From positions 1,612,001 through 1,676,000 of the forward strand of contig OZ252022.1 of the NCBI GenBank assembly GCA_965247615.1: a stretch of 64,000 bases of DNA, given 5' to 3'. The position numbers were made by a program, and so were the translations under genes. How positions within the stretch are numbered: the first letter of the stretch is position 1; each line of letters starts with the position of its first letter. Source of the DNA: G965197715 sp965247615. GTDB taxonomy: Bacteria; Chloroflexota; Dehalococcoidia; Lucifugimonadales; UBA1127. Below the pieces are notes generated by a model that saw only the letters and a program-made list of their open reading frames with translations, was not told the origin of the DNA and did not search any database. This document shows positions 44,086 through 52,712 of this stretch, piece after piece.

Positions 44086-44937
44086 ATGGACCTGATGGCC
44101 GGCATCGAAGACACCGCGGCGCGCTTCCGCGCCGGTGAGGCGGAGGTGGCCCACGCCTTCTTCTCCCAGCCGCGGCCCTTGGAGCTCCATGTGCGCTGGC
44201 TCAAGGAGCAGGTCTCCCGGGAGCTGCGCAACCTCCGGGAGATCTCCGCCGGCGAACTCACCCAACAGGTGGACCGCGTCGACCGGGGATTCTCGCGCCA
44301 GGACATCGTCGCGGAGTTGGCCGAGCACTACATGGAGACGCGCCATTACGCTATGCTCGCGGACGTGCTCGAGGGCATCAGCGGCGAAGACGTCGACTGG
44401 AAGGAGCTCGATGCTCTGAAGAAGACCGCCGACTGGTCCGTCACCAACCACCAGCACGGGGCAGAGCAGCGCAAGAAGCGGGAGTGGAACGCAACATCTG
44501 CGCTGCACGGCGCCGCGGGCAGCTTCAACAGCGGCGGCGCAGGCGCCCTAGCCTACGGCATGATCGGCCTGAAAGGTGGGGACTACGAGGCGCTCCTTTC
44601 CGAGACCGGCAAGATGGTCATCCACGACGAAATGGCTCACGGCGCCGTCGAAGGCAACCGCCACCCCCTCTACGACCTCGTGGAAACGGAAGAGGAAGCG
44701 GCCCTGGCCCTCGACATCATCCGGGAATACTCCACCATTCGCCTCCATGGACGCAACTTCCAGTTCGGCCATCCCTTGCCACCGGAGCGGGTCGATGCCA
44801 TCATCCGGGGCGAGATCGAGCCGGCCACCATCGAGGTGCTCCAGTCGTCCTACGCCGGTGCCATCGATGAGGTCGAGTGGTTCCAACGCTACAACCGCGC
44901 GCCCAAACCCCTGAGCTCCACCACTATCCTGCGGTGA
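44086..44937 (+). CDS. Ferritin-like (possible diiron) protein of unknown function
   Basis: This 283-residue, largely helical cytoplasmic protein has the start at 44086 supported by CCAGGATG. Two motifs fit a ferritin-type diiron site: an ELAEHYMETRHYAML helix near residue 80 (Glu-x2-His) and a later HDEMAHG helix near residue 185 (Asp-Glu-x2-His). A central segment (SFNSGGAGALAYGMIGLKGG) separates them. I do not recognise a named family. It might be a small-molecule oxygenase or oxidase, or an iron-binding protein. It is followed 81 bases later by a Pht4-like dehydrogenase, suggesting a joint catabolic step. Confidence 0.6.
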   Translation: MDLMAGIEDTAARFRAGEAEVAHAFFSQPRPLELHVRWLKEQVSRELRNLREISAGELTQQVDRVDRGFSRQDIVAELAEHYMETRHYAMLADVLEGISGEDVDWKELDALKKTADWSVTNHQHGAEQRKKREWNATSALHGAAGSFNSGGAGALAYGMIGLKGGDYEALLSETGKMVIHDEMAHGAVEGNRHPLYDLVETEEEAALALDIIREYSTIRLHGRNFQFGHPLPPERVDAIIRGEIEPATIEVLQSSYAGAIDEVEWFQRYNRAPKPLSSTTILR

Positions 44938-45018
44938 GCCGCGGGCGCGGTGAGGCAGACGCGGACGATCGACGGGGTCGCGCCGATTCCCTGCCGTTCG
45001 ACGATAGGAGGCCAACGC

Positions 45019-46209
45019 ATGGCGAGTAGGCTGCGCATCGGCGTGGCGGGCGTCGGAGCCGGCGCTCGGGGCCTCGTTGCGAACATCTCGAAGGTCCCGG
45101 GGTACGTGCTGACGGCGGCCGCCGACATCCGGCCGGAGCCCCTCGACCAGCTCCGATCCACCCACCGGATCGAGGCCTACGACGACGTCCAGGCAATGTG
45201 TAAGAGCCCCAACGTGGACGTCGTCTACGTCGCCACTCCAAACCAGTTTCACTGCGAGCACGTTGTGGCCGCCGCTCAGAACGGCAAGCACATCCTCTGC
45301 GAGAAGATCATGGCCGTCACCTACGATGAAGCCCGGACAGAGGTGGAGGCGGCGGAGGCCAACGGTGTCAAGTTCCTCACCGTCCATCGCGTGAGCTCCC
45401 GGCCCCCCATCGAGTACATGTGGCGGTTCGCCGCCGCCGGTCGGCTGGGCAGGCCCATTCAGATCACCAACGTTCACTACTCCCCTTGGCTGCTGCGGCC
45501 CAGGCTTCCGGAAGAGTACGACACTAGCTCCGGCGGCGGCATCGTCTACCGCCAGGCTCCCTACCACGTGGACATGGCCCGGCTAATGGCTGGCGGCATC
45601 GTGCGGAGCGTGCGGGCCTCAGTCGGCCGGCACGATTCTGAGCACCCACTCACCGAGGGCGATTACAGCGTCTTCCTCGACTTTGAGAACGGCGCCGCCG
45701 CCAATCTCGTCTACAACGCCTATGGCTTCCTCGACACCAGCGAGGCGACGCGCGCCTTCGGAGAGCCCGTTCCCGACCGGCCGGGATGGCGAGGACTCGC
45801 CGCCCGCGCGACCCTCGCCGGCGGCGCCACAAAGGAGGACATGCGCACCGGCGACGCCATGGGGCTCGAGCAGCGCATGAGGCCGCAGGGGCCCGCCCAC
45901 ATGTTCTTCGGCCTTACCATCGTGAGCTGTGAACGCGGCGACATGCGCCAGACCGCCAGGGGCGTTATGATTTATGACAAGGACGGCGCCAGGGAAGTGG
46001 AGCTCCCGCTCTGGGACGACGCCAGGGCCCAGGGCCTGCAGAGCGAGCTCGAAGAGCTGCACGCCGCCGTCACCGAAGACAGGCCCATCCTCCACGATGG
46101 GCGCTGGGGCGCCGCCAATGTTGAGGTCTGCGACGCCATCATCCGGTCCAGTCGAGAGCGCAGGGAGGTCCCCGTGTCTCACCAGGTCCCGCCGCTCGGC
46201 GCTCCCTGA
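45019..46209 (+). CDS. Gfo/Idh/MocA family dehydrogenase, Pht4-like, with altered EKP motif
   Basis: This 396-residue protein starts at 45019 after ATAGGAGGCC. The Rossmann motif is VAGVGAGARG. The usual EKP becomes EKI (LCEKIMAVT, about residue 95): the lysine is kept but the proline lost, which may change cofactor or substrate geometry. The C-terminal domain keeps LRPRLPEEYDTSSGGG, YRQAPYHVDMARLMAGG and a VSCERGDMRQTARGVMIY block, the layout of phthalate dihydrodiol dehydrogenases. It probably forms a transcription unit with the ferritin-like gene. Confidence 0.82.
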   Translation: MASRLRIGVAGVGAGARGLVANISKVPGYVLTAAADIRPEPLDQLRSTHRIEAYDDVQAMCKSPNVDVVYVATPNQFHCEHVVAAAQNGKHILCEKIMAVTYDEARTEVEAAEANGVKFLTVHRVSSRPPIEYMWRFAAAGRLGRPIQITNVHYSPWLLRPRLPEEYDTSSGGGIVYRQAPYHVDMARLMAGGIVRSVRASVGRHDSEHPLTEGDYSVFLDFENGAAANLVYNAYGFLDTSEATRAFGEPVPDRPGWRGLAARATLAGGATKEDMRTGDAMGLEQRMRPQGPAHMFFGLTIVSCERGDMRQTARGVMIYDKDGAREVELPLWDDARAQGLQSELEELHAAVTEDRPILHDGRWGAANVEVCDAIIRSSRERREVPVSHQVPPLGAP

Positions 46210-46319
46210 GCGGGGCTGACCTCGTTCTTGCATTGCAGCCGGATTGACCAGACCACGGAGGACCCGTCCTGATTGAAACCGACAGTGTCTCCCCTGTCCC
46301 GGCGGCCCGAAAGGCCATC

Positions 46320-46338
46320 GGCCCGGCGTTGCCGGGCC
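46320..46338 (+). terminator. Hairpin between the dehydrogenase and MFS genes
   Basis: GGCCCGGC (46320-46327) and GCCGGGCC (46331-46338) form an eight-base GC stem with a three-base loop. There is no T tract, so it is a possible weak terminator. Confidence 0.4.
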
Positions 46339-46382
46339 CATCCACGACTGACTGCGTCTACTTCACCCGCTGACCATCACTC

Positions 46383-47624
46383 ATGTCAAAAGCGGCAATA
46401 GCCCTGCGGCATGCCTTCAGCGCCCTGTCCTACGGCGACTACCGCCGCTTCGCCGTCTCGCTGCTGTTCAACTCAATGAGCACGCAGCTCATTCAGACCG
46501 CCATCTTCTGGCAGATCTTCGAGATCACCGGCAGCCCCCTGCTCCTCGGTCTCACCGGCCTGGTCCGGGCCGTGCCCCACATCGTGTTCTCCCTCGTGGG
46601 CGGGATCATTGCGGACCGCCTGAACCGCGTGCTCCTCATCCACGTGGGGCAGGTGCTCAACGCCGCCCTCATCATGGCCCTGGCTTTCCTCACCATCACC
46701 GGGGCCGTGGAGGTCTGGCACCTCTATGTCGTCACCATGCTCAATGGCGCCTTCACCGCCGCCACCCAGCCGGCCCGCACGGCCCTCATCCCTAGCCTGG
46801 TCCCAAGAAACACCCTGATCAACGCCGTGGGACTGAACGCCACCGTCGGACAGTTCTCCATGATCGCCGGCCCGGCCGCGGCTGGAGTGGCCATCGCCAC
46901 TGTTGGCCTGGGGCCGGCCTACCTCCTCACCGGAGTCCTCTACATTGGCGCGACCATCGCCATCCTCGGCGTCCGCCGATTCACCGCCGTATCCCGCACC
47001 GACGAGAGCCCCTGGCGGAGCTTGGCCAACGGCATGACTTTCGTCGCCAGCAAACCGGTGATCATCTCCCTCCTGGTGCTGGACCTGGGCGCCGTCTTGC
47101 TGGGCAGCTATCGAGCGCTGCTGCCCATCTTCGCCGAGTTGCACGGCGTCGGACCCAGCGGCTACGGCTTTCTCAGCGCCGCCCCCGGGGTGGGAAGCCT
47201 GTTTGGGGCCGGCGCGATCCTTGCCCTTGGCGATATGAAGTACAAGGGCCTGTACACGGTGTTCGGCGTTCTCGCGTATAGCGCCGCCCTCATGTTGCTG
47301 GCCCTTTCGCCCTGGTTCTCCCTCGCCCTCGTTGCGGGGGCCCTGCTTGGCACAACCAACTCGATACAGATGATTCCCCGCAACTCCGTGATCCTGGCCA
47401 TCTCCCCGGACGCCCTCCGCGGCAGGGTCGACGCCTTCCGCAGCATGCTCGCCGGCGGTGGTCCGCCCATCGGGTACAGCCTCAGCGGCGGACTGGCAGC
47501 GCTCCTTGGCGCGCCCATGGCCCTGGTCGTCGGCGCCATTGCCTGCGCCGTCCTGGTCACCGCAGTTGGCGTGGGGCACCGCGCCCTGCGCGACGCTTAC
47601 CTGGGTTTCATCGACCGGGACTGA
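46383..47624 (+). CDS. MFS transporter (EntS/MFS_3-like exporter)
   Basis: This 413-residue protein has about 12 membrane helices. The N-terminal half contains the major-facilitator motif A variant GGIIADRLNRVLLIHVGQ between helices 2 and 3, and ATQPARTALIPSLVPRNTL before helix 5, both typical of EntS-like exporters. The C-terminal half starts after a cytoplasmic loop near residue 205 (RTDESPWRSLANG). No ribosome binding site is obvious before the ATG. Export of a small organic product or toxin is likely. It ends at a strong shared terminator and convergent repeat. Confidence 0.86.
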   Translation: MSKAAIALRHAFSALSYGDYRRFAVSLLFNSMSTQLIQTAIFWQIFEITGSPLLLGLTGLVRAVPHIVFSLVGGIIADRLNRVLLIHVGQVLNAALIMALAFLTITGAVEVWHLYVVTMLNGAFTAATQPARTALIPSLVPRNTLINAVGLNATVGQFSMIAGPAAAGVAIATVGLGPAYLLTGVLYIGATIAILGVRRFTAVSRTDESPWRSLANGMTFVASKPVIISLLVLDLGAVLLGSYRALLPIFAELHGVGPSGYGFLSAAPGVGSLFGAGAILALGDMKYKGLYTVFGVLAYSAALMLLALSPWFSLALVAGALLGTTNSIQMIPRNSVILAISPDALRGRVDAFRSMLAGGGPPIGYSLSGGLAALLGAPMALVVGAIACAVLVTAVGVGHRALRDAYLGFIDRD

Positions 47625-47689
47625 GCCGCTCCGGACCCCGCCGACCCCCCACCCCCGCCTTCTCCCACGCCCGCCGTCGCGACCCTGCA

Positions 47690-47722
47690 ACCCTCCCCCC
47701 ACGTGGCCGTCGCGCCAGCGAC
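47690..47722. repeat. Partial copy of the dispersed repeat
   Basis: Only the 3' half is present: a C-rich segment and the hairpin GTCGCGCCAGCGAC (47709-47722). It sits 12 bases before a terminator palindrome. Confidence 0.5.
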
Positions 47723-47734
47723 CCGCCCAAAAGA

Positions 47735-47768
47735 AGTCCCCCGGCTGAGTGCACTCAGCCGGGGGACT
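47735..47768. terminator. Perfect 34-base palindrome, intrinsic terminator of the fourth ABC operon
   Basis: Arms 47735-47751 and 47752-47768 are exact reverse complements. Read on the minus strand, the hairpin is followed by TCTTTTGGG, so it is a proper intrinsic terminator for the binding-protein gene. It may also stop the plus-strand MFS transcript. Confidence 0.8.
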
Positions 47769-47791
47769 CGCCATTGCCTTGTCCTACCTGC

Positions 47792-49600
47792 TTACTTATC
47801 CATCCACACCGTCGAGTAGGCGCAGTAGTTGCACGGCTCCTCGCCGGGATCGAGCACCCCGTGGACGTAGCCGCGGAACGGTTGCCAGTAGACCTGGGTC
47901 CAGGACGTCACCAGGTAGACCTGGTCCCGTACAAGATAGCGCTCCAGCTCCCTGGCAATCTCCACGCGCCTATCGAAGCTCGTGGTCCTGAAGAGCTCCT
48001 GGAAGATTGTGTCAATCTTGGCGTCGCGGTGCCTCGTCGCCGCGCACGGGTTGATGTCGACGCTGCTCGTTGGGTCGTACGCGGACTCGGGGAACGGCGC
48101 CGAGATGCCGCCGCCGCCTATCCGTATCTCGAAGTCGCCGGCGCACCCCGCCTGCTCGTAGTCGGCGATGCCCCGCATGTCGATGGTCACGTCAATTCCC
48201 AGGGTTCGGAGCTGCTCAGAGAAGAACTCGCACTCCGGGACCCAGTTGACGGAACGGCACAGGAAGGAGGCCGGGAAGCCGTCGGCGTAGCCCGCCTCGG
48301 CGAGGAGCCGCTTGGCTTCGGCGCGGTCTGCGTCCCTCGTCGCCGGATTGAAGCCGGGCCAGGTCCGGAAGTCCGGGTTTGCCCACGGCGAGTCGGGGTG
48401 GAACAGGCCGCGTGGCTCGCCGCCGGGCCGCGTGGCGTCCGATCCCGCCTGCCGGTCCAGCCACAGCGAGACCGCCTTCCGCACGCGGACATCCTGCCAG
48501 GGCCCCTCGCGCAGCGTGTTGAACCCGATGGTCCGGTAACCGGGCCTGCCGTCGCCGATGAACCACACGTCGTCGCCGAACTTGGCCTCGATGCGCTCCT
48601 TCAGCTCCGGCAGCAGGAAGTTGCCGCGGATGCCGCCGTCCAGCCTGCCGACGCGGAAGGCCGCCGTCATGGCGTCCATGTCCGGGATAATCGGAAAGTC
48701 GATGCCGTCCAGGTATGGCAGCTGCCGCCCTTCGCTGTCCTTGTCCCAGTACTTGTCGAAGCGGCGGACGGAGATCACGCTGCCCTTCTTGTGTTCCTTG
48801 AACGTGTAGGGGCCCAGGCCCACCAGTCCAGTCTCGACCGGTGCGACCTTGACGTTGCCCTTGTCGATCTCCGCCTGGGTCAGGTGCGGGGGGTGCGCCC
48901 CCATGTGCAGGAATGGCTGGCCCAAGAACACCACCCAGTTGGGGGAGGAGTCGACCAGGGTCACCTTCAGCCGCCCATCGCTGAGCACCTCCACCTTCTC
49001 CGGGTTGGTCAGCTTGGCCCGGTGCCGGGTCACCTGCCGTCCCTCGGGAGGGAAGAAGGAGAGGTCGAACCAGAACTTGGCGTGCTCAGCCGTGAAGGGT
49101 GTGCCGTCGTGCCAGAGCACCCCGTCCCGGATCGTGAACGTCCACTCCGTGAAGTCGTCGTTGGTCTCCCACTCCGTCGCCAGGCCCGGGCAGCGCTGGT
49201 ACACGTCCGCCAGGCACGTGCGCACCAGGTTTCCGTTGTCCCATATCGTCCCCGCCGGGTGCACCACCGTCACCGTAGTCGTGCGTGTAGGGTCCCACGC
49301 CTGCACCGGATCGCCGCGATGCGCAATGACTGCAATGCCTCCGTACTGGGGCCCCATGCCCATGCCGCGGTCCGGAGCGGCTGGGGCGGGTATCGCCTGT
49401 CCCGGCCCCAGGGCCGAGCCCGGCAGCGGTTTCGCGGGCTCCGGGTTCGGCGCCGGCGCCGCCGGCGCGGGCTGCGCCGCCGCCACGGGCTGCCGCGGCG
49501 CCTCGGAGGCGACCGGCGCCGCGCCGCTTCCGCAGGCCACGGCAGCCAAGGCCAAGACCACAAAAATCGCACCTACTATCGTCTTCCACCTTCGTACCAT
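47792..49600 (-). CDS. Family 5 ABC substrate-binding lipoprotein
   Basis: This 602-residue binding protein starts at 49600 after GAGGAGATAC. The signal helix (TIVGAIFVVLALAAVAC) ends in an imperfect lipobox. The linker (APRQPVAAAQPAPAAPAPNPEP) matches the style of 13990, its nearest relative in the window by eye. Shared blocks are YQRCPGLATEWETND, TIRDGVLWHDGTPFTAEHAKFW, and RVRKAVSLWLDRQAG. It lies 105 bases downstream of the DppC gene and has its own promoter, so it can be expressed above the level of the permeases. Confidence 0.88.
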   Translation of the reverse strand: MVRRWKTIVGAIFVVLALAAVACGSGAAPVASEAPRQPVAAAQPAPAAPAPNPEPAKPLPGSALGPGQAIPAPAAPDRGMGMGPQYGGIAVIAHRGDPVQAWDPTRTTTVTVVHPAGTIWDNGNLVRTCLADVYQRCPGLATEWETNDDFTEWTFTIRDGVLWHDGTPFTAEHAKFWFDLSFFPPEGRQVTRHRAKLTNPEKVEVLSDGRLKVTLVDSSPNWVVFLGQPFLHMGAHPPHLTQAEIDKGNVKVAPVETGLVGLGPYTFKEHKKGSVISVRRFDKYWDKDSEGRQLPYLDGIDFPIIPDMDAMTAAFRVGRLDGGIRGNFLLPELKERIEAKFGDDVWFIGDGRPGYRTIGFNTLREGPWQDVRVRKAVSLWLDRQAGSDATRPGGEPRGLFHPDSPWANPDFRTWPGFNPATRDADRAEAKRLLAEAGYADGFPASFLCRSVNWVPECEFFSEQLRTLGIDVTIDMRGIADYEQAGCAGDFEIRIGGGGISAPFPESAYDPTSSVDINPCAATRHRDAKIDTIFQELFRTTSFDRRVEIARELERYLVRDQVYLVTSWTQVYWQPFRGYVHGVLDPGEEPCNYCAYSTVWMDK

Positions 49601-49642
49601 CTCAGTATCTCCTCTGTGACGACTGGATTCACTGGACTGTGC

Positions 49643-49672
49643 AGTGTAGGTTCGAACTTCAAGGACTGTCAA
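49643..49672 (-). promoter_or_regulatory. Internal promoter for the binding-protein gene of the fourth ABC operon
   Basis: On the minus strand: TTGACA, 18 bases, TACACT. It lies between the DppC stop and the binding-protein start, leaving a leader of about 36 bases. Confidence 0.55.
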
Positions 49673-49705
49673 GAAACGGTGTATCTGGACTGCCGCGCCT
49701 CCTTA

Positions 49706-50599
49706 CTACCTGCCGCGAAGCCTGGGGTCCAGGGTGTCCCGCAGCGCATCCCCGAACAGGTTGAACCCGAAGACCGTGATGGTCAGCGCCAAGCCTGGGA
49801 AGATGGTCAGCCAGGGCGCCGCCTCCTGGTAGCCCCGGACGCCCAGCTCCAGCATCCGCCCCCAGGACGGGTGCGGCGGAGGCACGCCAAGACCCAGGAA
49901 GCTCAGCCCGGCCTCCGTCACGATGGCGTTGCCCAGGAACCCCGTCGCCAGCACGATGACCGGCGTCAGGCTGTTCAGCGTCACGTGCCGGAACGCGATG
50001 CGCATCGGTGTCGCACCCAGCGCCCGCGCCGCCGTCACGTAGTCCACCTGCTTCACCGTCAGCGCCTGCGACCGTGCTATGCGCGTCATCCTCGGGAAGA
50101 ACGCGATGGCGATTGCTATCGTCACGTTGTTCAGCGACGGCCCCAGCGCCACGACTAGGGCCATCACCAGCACAAGGCCGGGGATGCCCTGCAGCGCGTC
50201 TATGAACCGCTGTATGATCAGGTCGAAGCGGCCTCCCGCATACGCCGACGCAATCCCCGTGGCCGTCCCCGTCGCGGTGCCGACGATCACCGACAGTAGC
50301 CCCACGTACAGGGACACCCGGGCGCCGTGCACCACTCGGCTGAACTGGTCCCTCCCCAGATGGTCCGTCCCGAAGAGAAACTGCACGGCGGGCCCGTGGA
50401 GCCGGTTGGGAATGTCCTGCGCCAGGTGATCGTGCGTCGCGATCAGCGGGGCGAAGAAGGCTGTGATAACAAAGAGCAGCAGGCTGATGCCCCCAATTGC
50501 GCCCAGGGGCTTGCTCTTCGTGAACTCCCATGCGTGCCGGAGTGGGCCCTTCCGCCGTCGGAAGGCCTGCCCCATCTTTGCCGTTTCCGCCATTCCCAT
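49706..50599 (-). CDS. ABC transporter permease, DppC/OppC type
   Basis: This 297-residue permease has an ATG at 50599 with a second ATG two codons later; the first is used here. Blocks are FLFGTDHLGRDQFSRVVHGAR near residue 70 (given in part), the ATPase-contact loop AARALGATPMRIAFRHV near residue 190, TEAGLSFLGLGVPPPHPSWG and the end LFGDALRDTLDPRLRGR. Its fourteen-base spacing from the DppB stop implies translational coupling. Confidence 0.88.
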   Translation of the reverse strand: MGMAETAKMGQAFRRRKGPLRHAWEFTKSKPLGAIGGISLLLFVITAFFAPLIATHDHLAQDIPNRLHGPAVQFLFGTDHLGRDQFSRVVHGARVSLYVGLLSVIVGTATGTATGIASAYAGGRFDLIIQRFIDALQGIPGLVLVMALVVALGPSLNNVTIAIAIAFFPRMTRIARSQALTVKQVDYVTAARALGATPMRIAFRHVTLNSLTPVIVLATGFLGNAIVTEAGLSFLGLGVPPPHPSWGRMLELGVRGYQEAAPWLTIFPGLALTITVFGFNLFGDALRDTLDPRLRGR

Positions 50600-50613
50600 G
50601 AAGTGCCTGCCCT

Positions 50614-51570
50614 TCAGTCGTAGGAGATGCGCGGATCAATGAACGCGTACGACAGGTCGATGATCAGGTTGATGAACAGGGCGAAGAATACCAGCAGCAT
50701 CGCCAAACTCATGATCACCGGGTAATCGCGGCCCGTTGCCGCGCCAACGATCCCCTGCCCGACACCCGGCACTCCAAACACGTTCTCCAGTATGACCGAA
50801 CCCGCCAGCAGCGCGTCTAGGTGCCCGCCCATCAACGTCACGACGGGGATCAGCGTGTTCCGTAGAGCATGCCGCACCACCACCGTGTTCGGCGTCAGTC
50901 CCTTGCTGAAGGCCGTGCGGATGTAGTCCTGTCGCAGCACCTCCAGCATCGTGGCACGGGTGACTCGGATGAGATAGGAGCTGAAGCCCCACGCAACCAC
51001 CAGGGCGGGCCAGATCATCAGCTCCAGGTTGCGCACCGGGTCCTCCCAGAGGTCTCGGTAGATAACCGGCGGCACCCATGAAAAGATGAGGACCATCCCC
51101 AGGATCACCAGCAGCGCCACCCAAAAATTGGGCATGGCGAGCCCCAGGATTGAGACGGAGCGGATCAGGTAGTCCAGGGGCTTGTCTTGCTGCAGCGCCG
51201 CGATCACACCCAGCGGGAGCGACACGACTAGGGTGATAGCCAGCGTCAGGAGCGCAAGCTGTACCGTGACCGGAAAGCGCCGAGCCACTATCTCGCGTAT
51301 GGGCTCCCTGCTCTCCAACGACGTGCCGCCAAATCCGCCCGACGCCAGGCTCCATATCCAGGAGCCGTACTGCACGGGCAGGGACCTGTCCAGCCCCAGG
51401 TCCTTGCGCAGTATCTCCGCCTCCTCCTCCCGAAAGCCCCCCTCCTCGGAAGCAAGGATCACCAGGGCCACGTCGCCGGGCAGCACGTGCATGATGCCAA
51501 AGACGATGAGCGAGGCCACCAGCAAAGTCGGAATGAACAGAAGCAGTCGCCGAGTAACGTAGCGTCGCAC
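50614..51570 (-). CDS. ABC transporter permease, DppB/OppB type
   Basis: This 318-residue permease starts at GTG (51570) with the conserved N-terminus RRYVTRRLLLFIPTLLVASL. It then has VLPGDVALVILASEEGG, the ATPase-contact loop AFSKGLTPNTVVVRH near residue 215, and an intact end DLSYAFIDPRISYD. It is first in the minus-strand operon. An extended -10 (TG-T-TACACT around 51630) is the only promoter hint upstream. Confidence 0.88.
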   Translation of the reverse strand: MRRYVTRRLLLFIPTLLVASLIVFGIMHVLPGDVALVILASEEGGFREEEAEILRKDLGLDRSLPVQYGSWIWSLASGGFGGTSLESREPIREIVARRFPVTVQLALLTLAITLVVSLPLGVIAALQQDKPLDYLIRSVSILGLAMPNFWVALLVILGMVLIFSWVPPVIYRDLWEDPVRNLELMIWPALVVAWGFSSYLIRVTRATMLEVLRQDYIRTAFSKGLTPNTVVVRHALRNTLIPVVTLMGGHLDALLAGSVILENVFGVPGVGQGIVGAATGRDYPVIMSLAMLLVFFALFINLIIDLSYAFIDPRISYD

Positions 51571-51661
51571 GTGCTACATGACCTGCTCGCCCAGGATGGG
51601 GAAGACACAGAGAGAGTGCCGCCTCGCACAGTGTAACACATGCGCCGCTGCCCCCCTTTCC

Positions 51662-51690
51662 TTGACACCCCGCCGGGCCGGTGATAGATT
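51662..51690 (+). promoter_or_regulatory. Promoter for the cysteine hydrolase gene
   Basis: TTGACA, 17 bases, TAGATT. It lies about 85 bases upstream of the ATG at 51776. Confidence 0.65.
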
Positions 51691-51775
51691 CCGCCCAGCA
51701 TCGGCGGCGCCGTACCCCGAGGCCGCCGCCCAACGTCACACCCGACCGCAACACACCACAGACGGAGGAGGAATC

Positions 51776-52513
51776 ATGACTGAACGGGTCTGGGACCGGT
51801 TTCTCACGGAGCAAGATCGAGCCCATTTGGGGACGCGCACGCCAACGCCCATAGGATTCGGCGAAAGGCCCGCACTCCTGCTCATCGACCTCTACCGCGG
51901 CGTCTTCGGCGACGAGCCCAAGCCCCTCCTGGAGGCGATCAAGGAGTGGCCCGGCAGCTGCGGCATGACCGCCTGGGATTCCGTCCCCCATATCCAAACA
52001 CTGCTCCAGGCCGCCAGGGACGCGGCCATCCCCGTCATCCACGTCACCGGCATCAACGGCGACATTGACGGCGTGGAGCCCTGGGCCGTCCGCCGCGAGT
52101 CCCAGCGAGCCCAGGACATGAGCCCGGAGGCCCAGGAGCGCCGCTCCCGCCGCTGGGAAATCATCGACGAGGTCACCCCCATCCCCGGCGAAACCGTGCT
52201 GCGCAAGGCCTCTCCCAGTGCCTTCTATGGCACCCCCCTCGCGGCGCACCTGAACTACTTGGGCGTCGACACCGTTATCGTCTGCGGCGAGAGCACCAGC
52301 GGTTGTGTCCGCGCCAGCGTCGTGGATGGCTGCACCTATCGCTACCGCGTCACCGTCGTGGAGGAGTGCGTCTTCGACCGCCACGAGACCGCCCACGCAA
52401 TGAACCTCTTCGACATGAACCAGAAGTACGCCGATGTCCTCTCCCTCGGAGATGTCCTGGAGTACCTCGCTGCCTGGAGCGCGGAGCGCAAGCAGGGCGC
52501 GGCGAAGTCCTGA
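51776..52513 (+). CDS. Cysteine hydrolase (isochorismatase / N-carbamoylsarcosinase family)
   Basis: This 245-residue enzyme has the family's triad: Asp38 (LLIDLYRG), Lys144 (VLRKASPSAF) and nucleophile Cys177 (ESTSGCVRAS). Such enzymes hydrolyse amides, carbamoyl compounds or vinyl ethers, and N-carbamoylsarcosine or maleamate hydrolase activities are common. The ATG at 51776 follows GGAGGAGG. The following genes, an Asp/Glu-racemase-fold protein and an alpha/beta hydrolase, resemble the maleamate/maleate end of nicotinate-type pathways (amidase, then maleate isomerase), though a MITE-like element separates this gene from them. Confidence 0.86.
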   Translation: MTERVWDRFLTEQDRAHLGTRTPTPIGFGERPALLLIDLYRGVFGDEPKPLLEAIKEWPGSCGMTAWDSVPHIQTLLQAARDAAIPVIHVTGINGDIDGVEPWAVRRESQRAQDMSPEAQERRSRRWEIIDEVTPIPGETVLRKASPSAFYGTPLAAHLNYLGVDTVIVCGESTSGCVRASVVDGCTYRYRVTVVEECVFDRHETAHAMNLFDMNQKYADVLSLGDVLEYLAAWSAERKQGAAKS

Positions 52514-52590
52514 CGGCAAGCTTCGCCCGCCAGGGACACGGCGGCTGTCGCCAAGAGGCCGCTGCTTAGCCGCCCGGCCACCCGCGACAG

Positions 52591-52712
52591 GAGACCTTTG
52601 CGTAACCGTCATTCCCGCGAAAGCGGGAATCCAGGGGGAGGCGCCCCAGGCTGGCGGGGTCTGCTTCACCCTGCCAACTTCGCCCCCCACGGTGAAGTTA
52701 CGCAAGGGTCTC
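52591..52712. mobile_element. 122-base MITE-like element with terminal inverted repeats
   Basis: Left end GAGACCTTTGCGTAAC (52591-52606) and right end GTTACGCAAGGGTCTC (52697-52712) match as inverted repeats at 15 of 16 positions. The six bases CGACAG occur directly on both outer sides (52585-52590 and 52713-52718), as a target duplication would. An inner hairpin ATTCCCGC-GAAA-GCGGGAAT lies at 52611-52630, and TTCACC/GGTGAA pair at 52665-52670 and 52691-52696. It has no coding capacity. Confidence 0.75.
52611..52630. repeat. REP-like hairpin inside the MITE
   Basis: An eight-base stem with a GAAA tetraloop. The sequence matches a very widespread bacterial extragenic palindrome (CATTCCCGCGAAAGCGGGAA). 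Confidence 0.7.

Noticed and set aside
46268..46280. GATTGAAACC, which looks like the end of a CRISPR repeat
   Set aside because: It occurs once with no spacing pattern, and no cas genes are present.
47774..50158. 794-codon open frame on the plus strand
   Set aside because: It lies antisense to the fourth ABC operon's binding protein and part of its permease, both of which show strong family signatures. The translation is Arg/Pro/Val-rich and unlike any protein I know.
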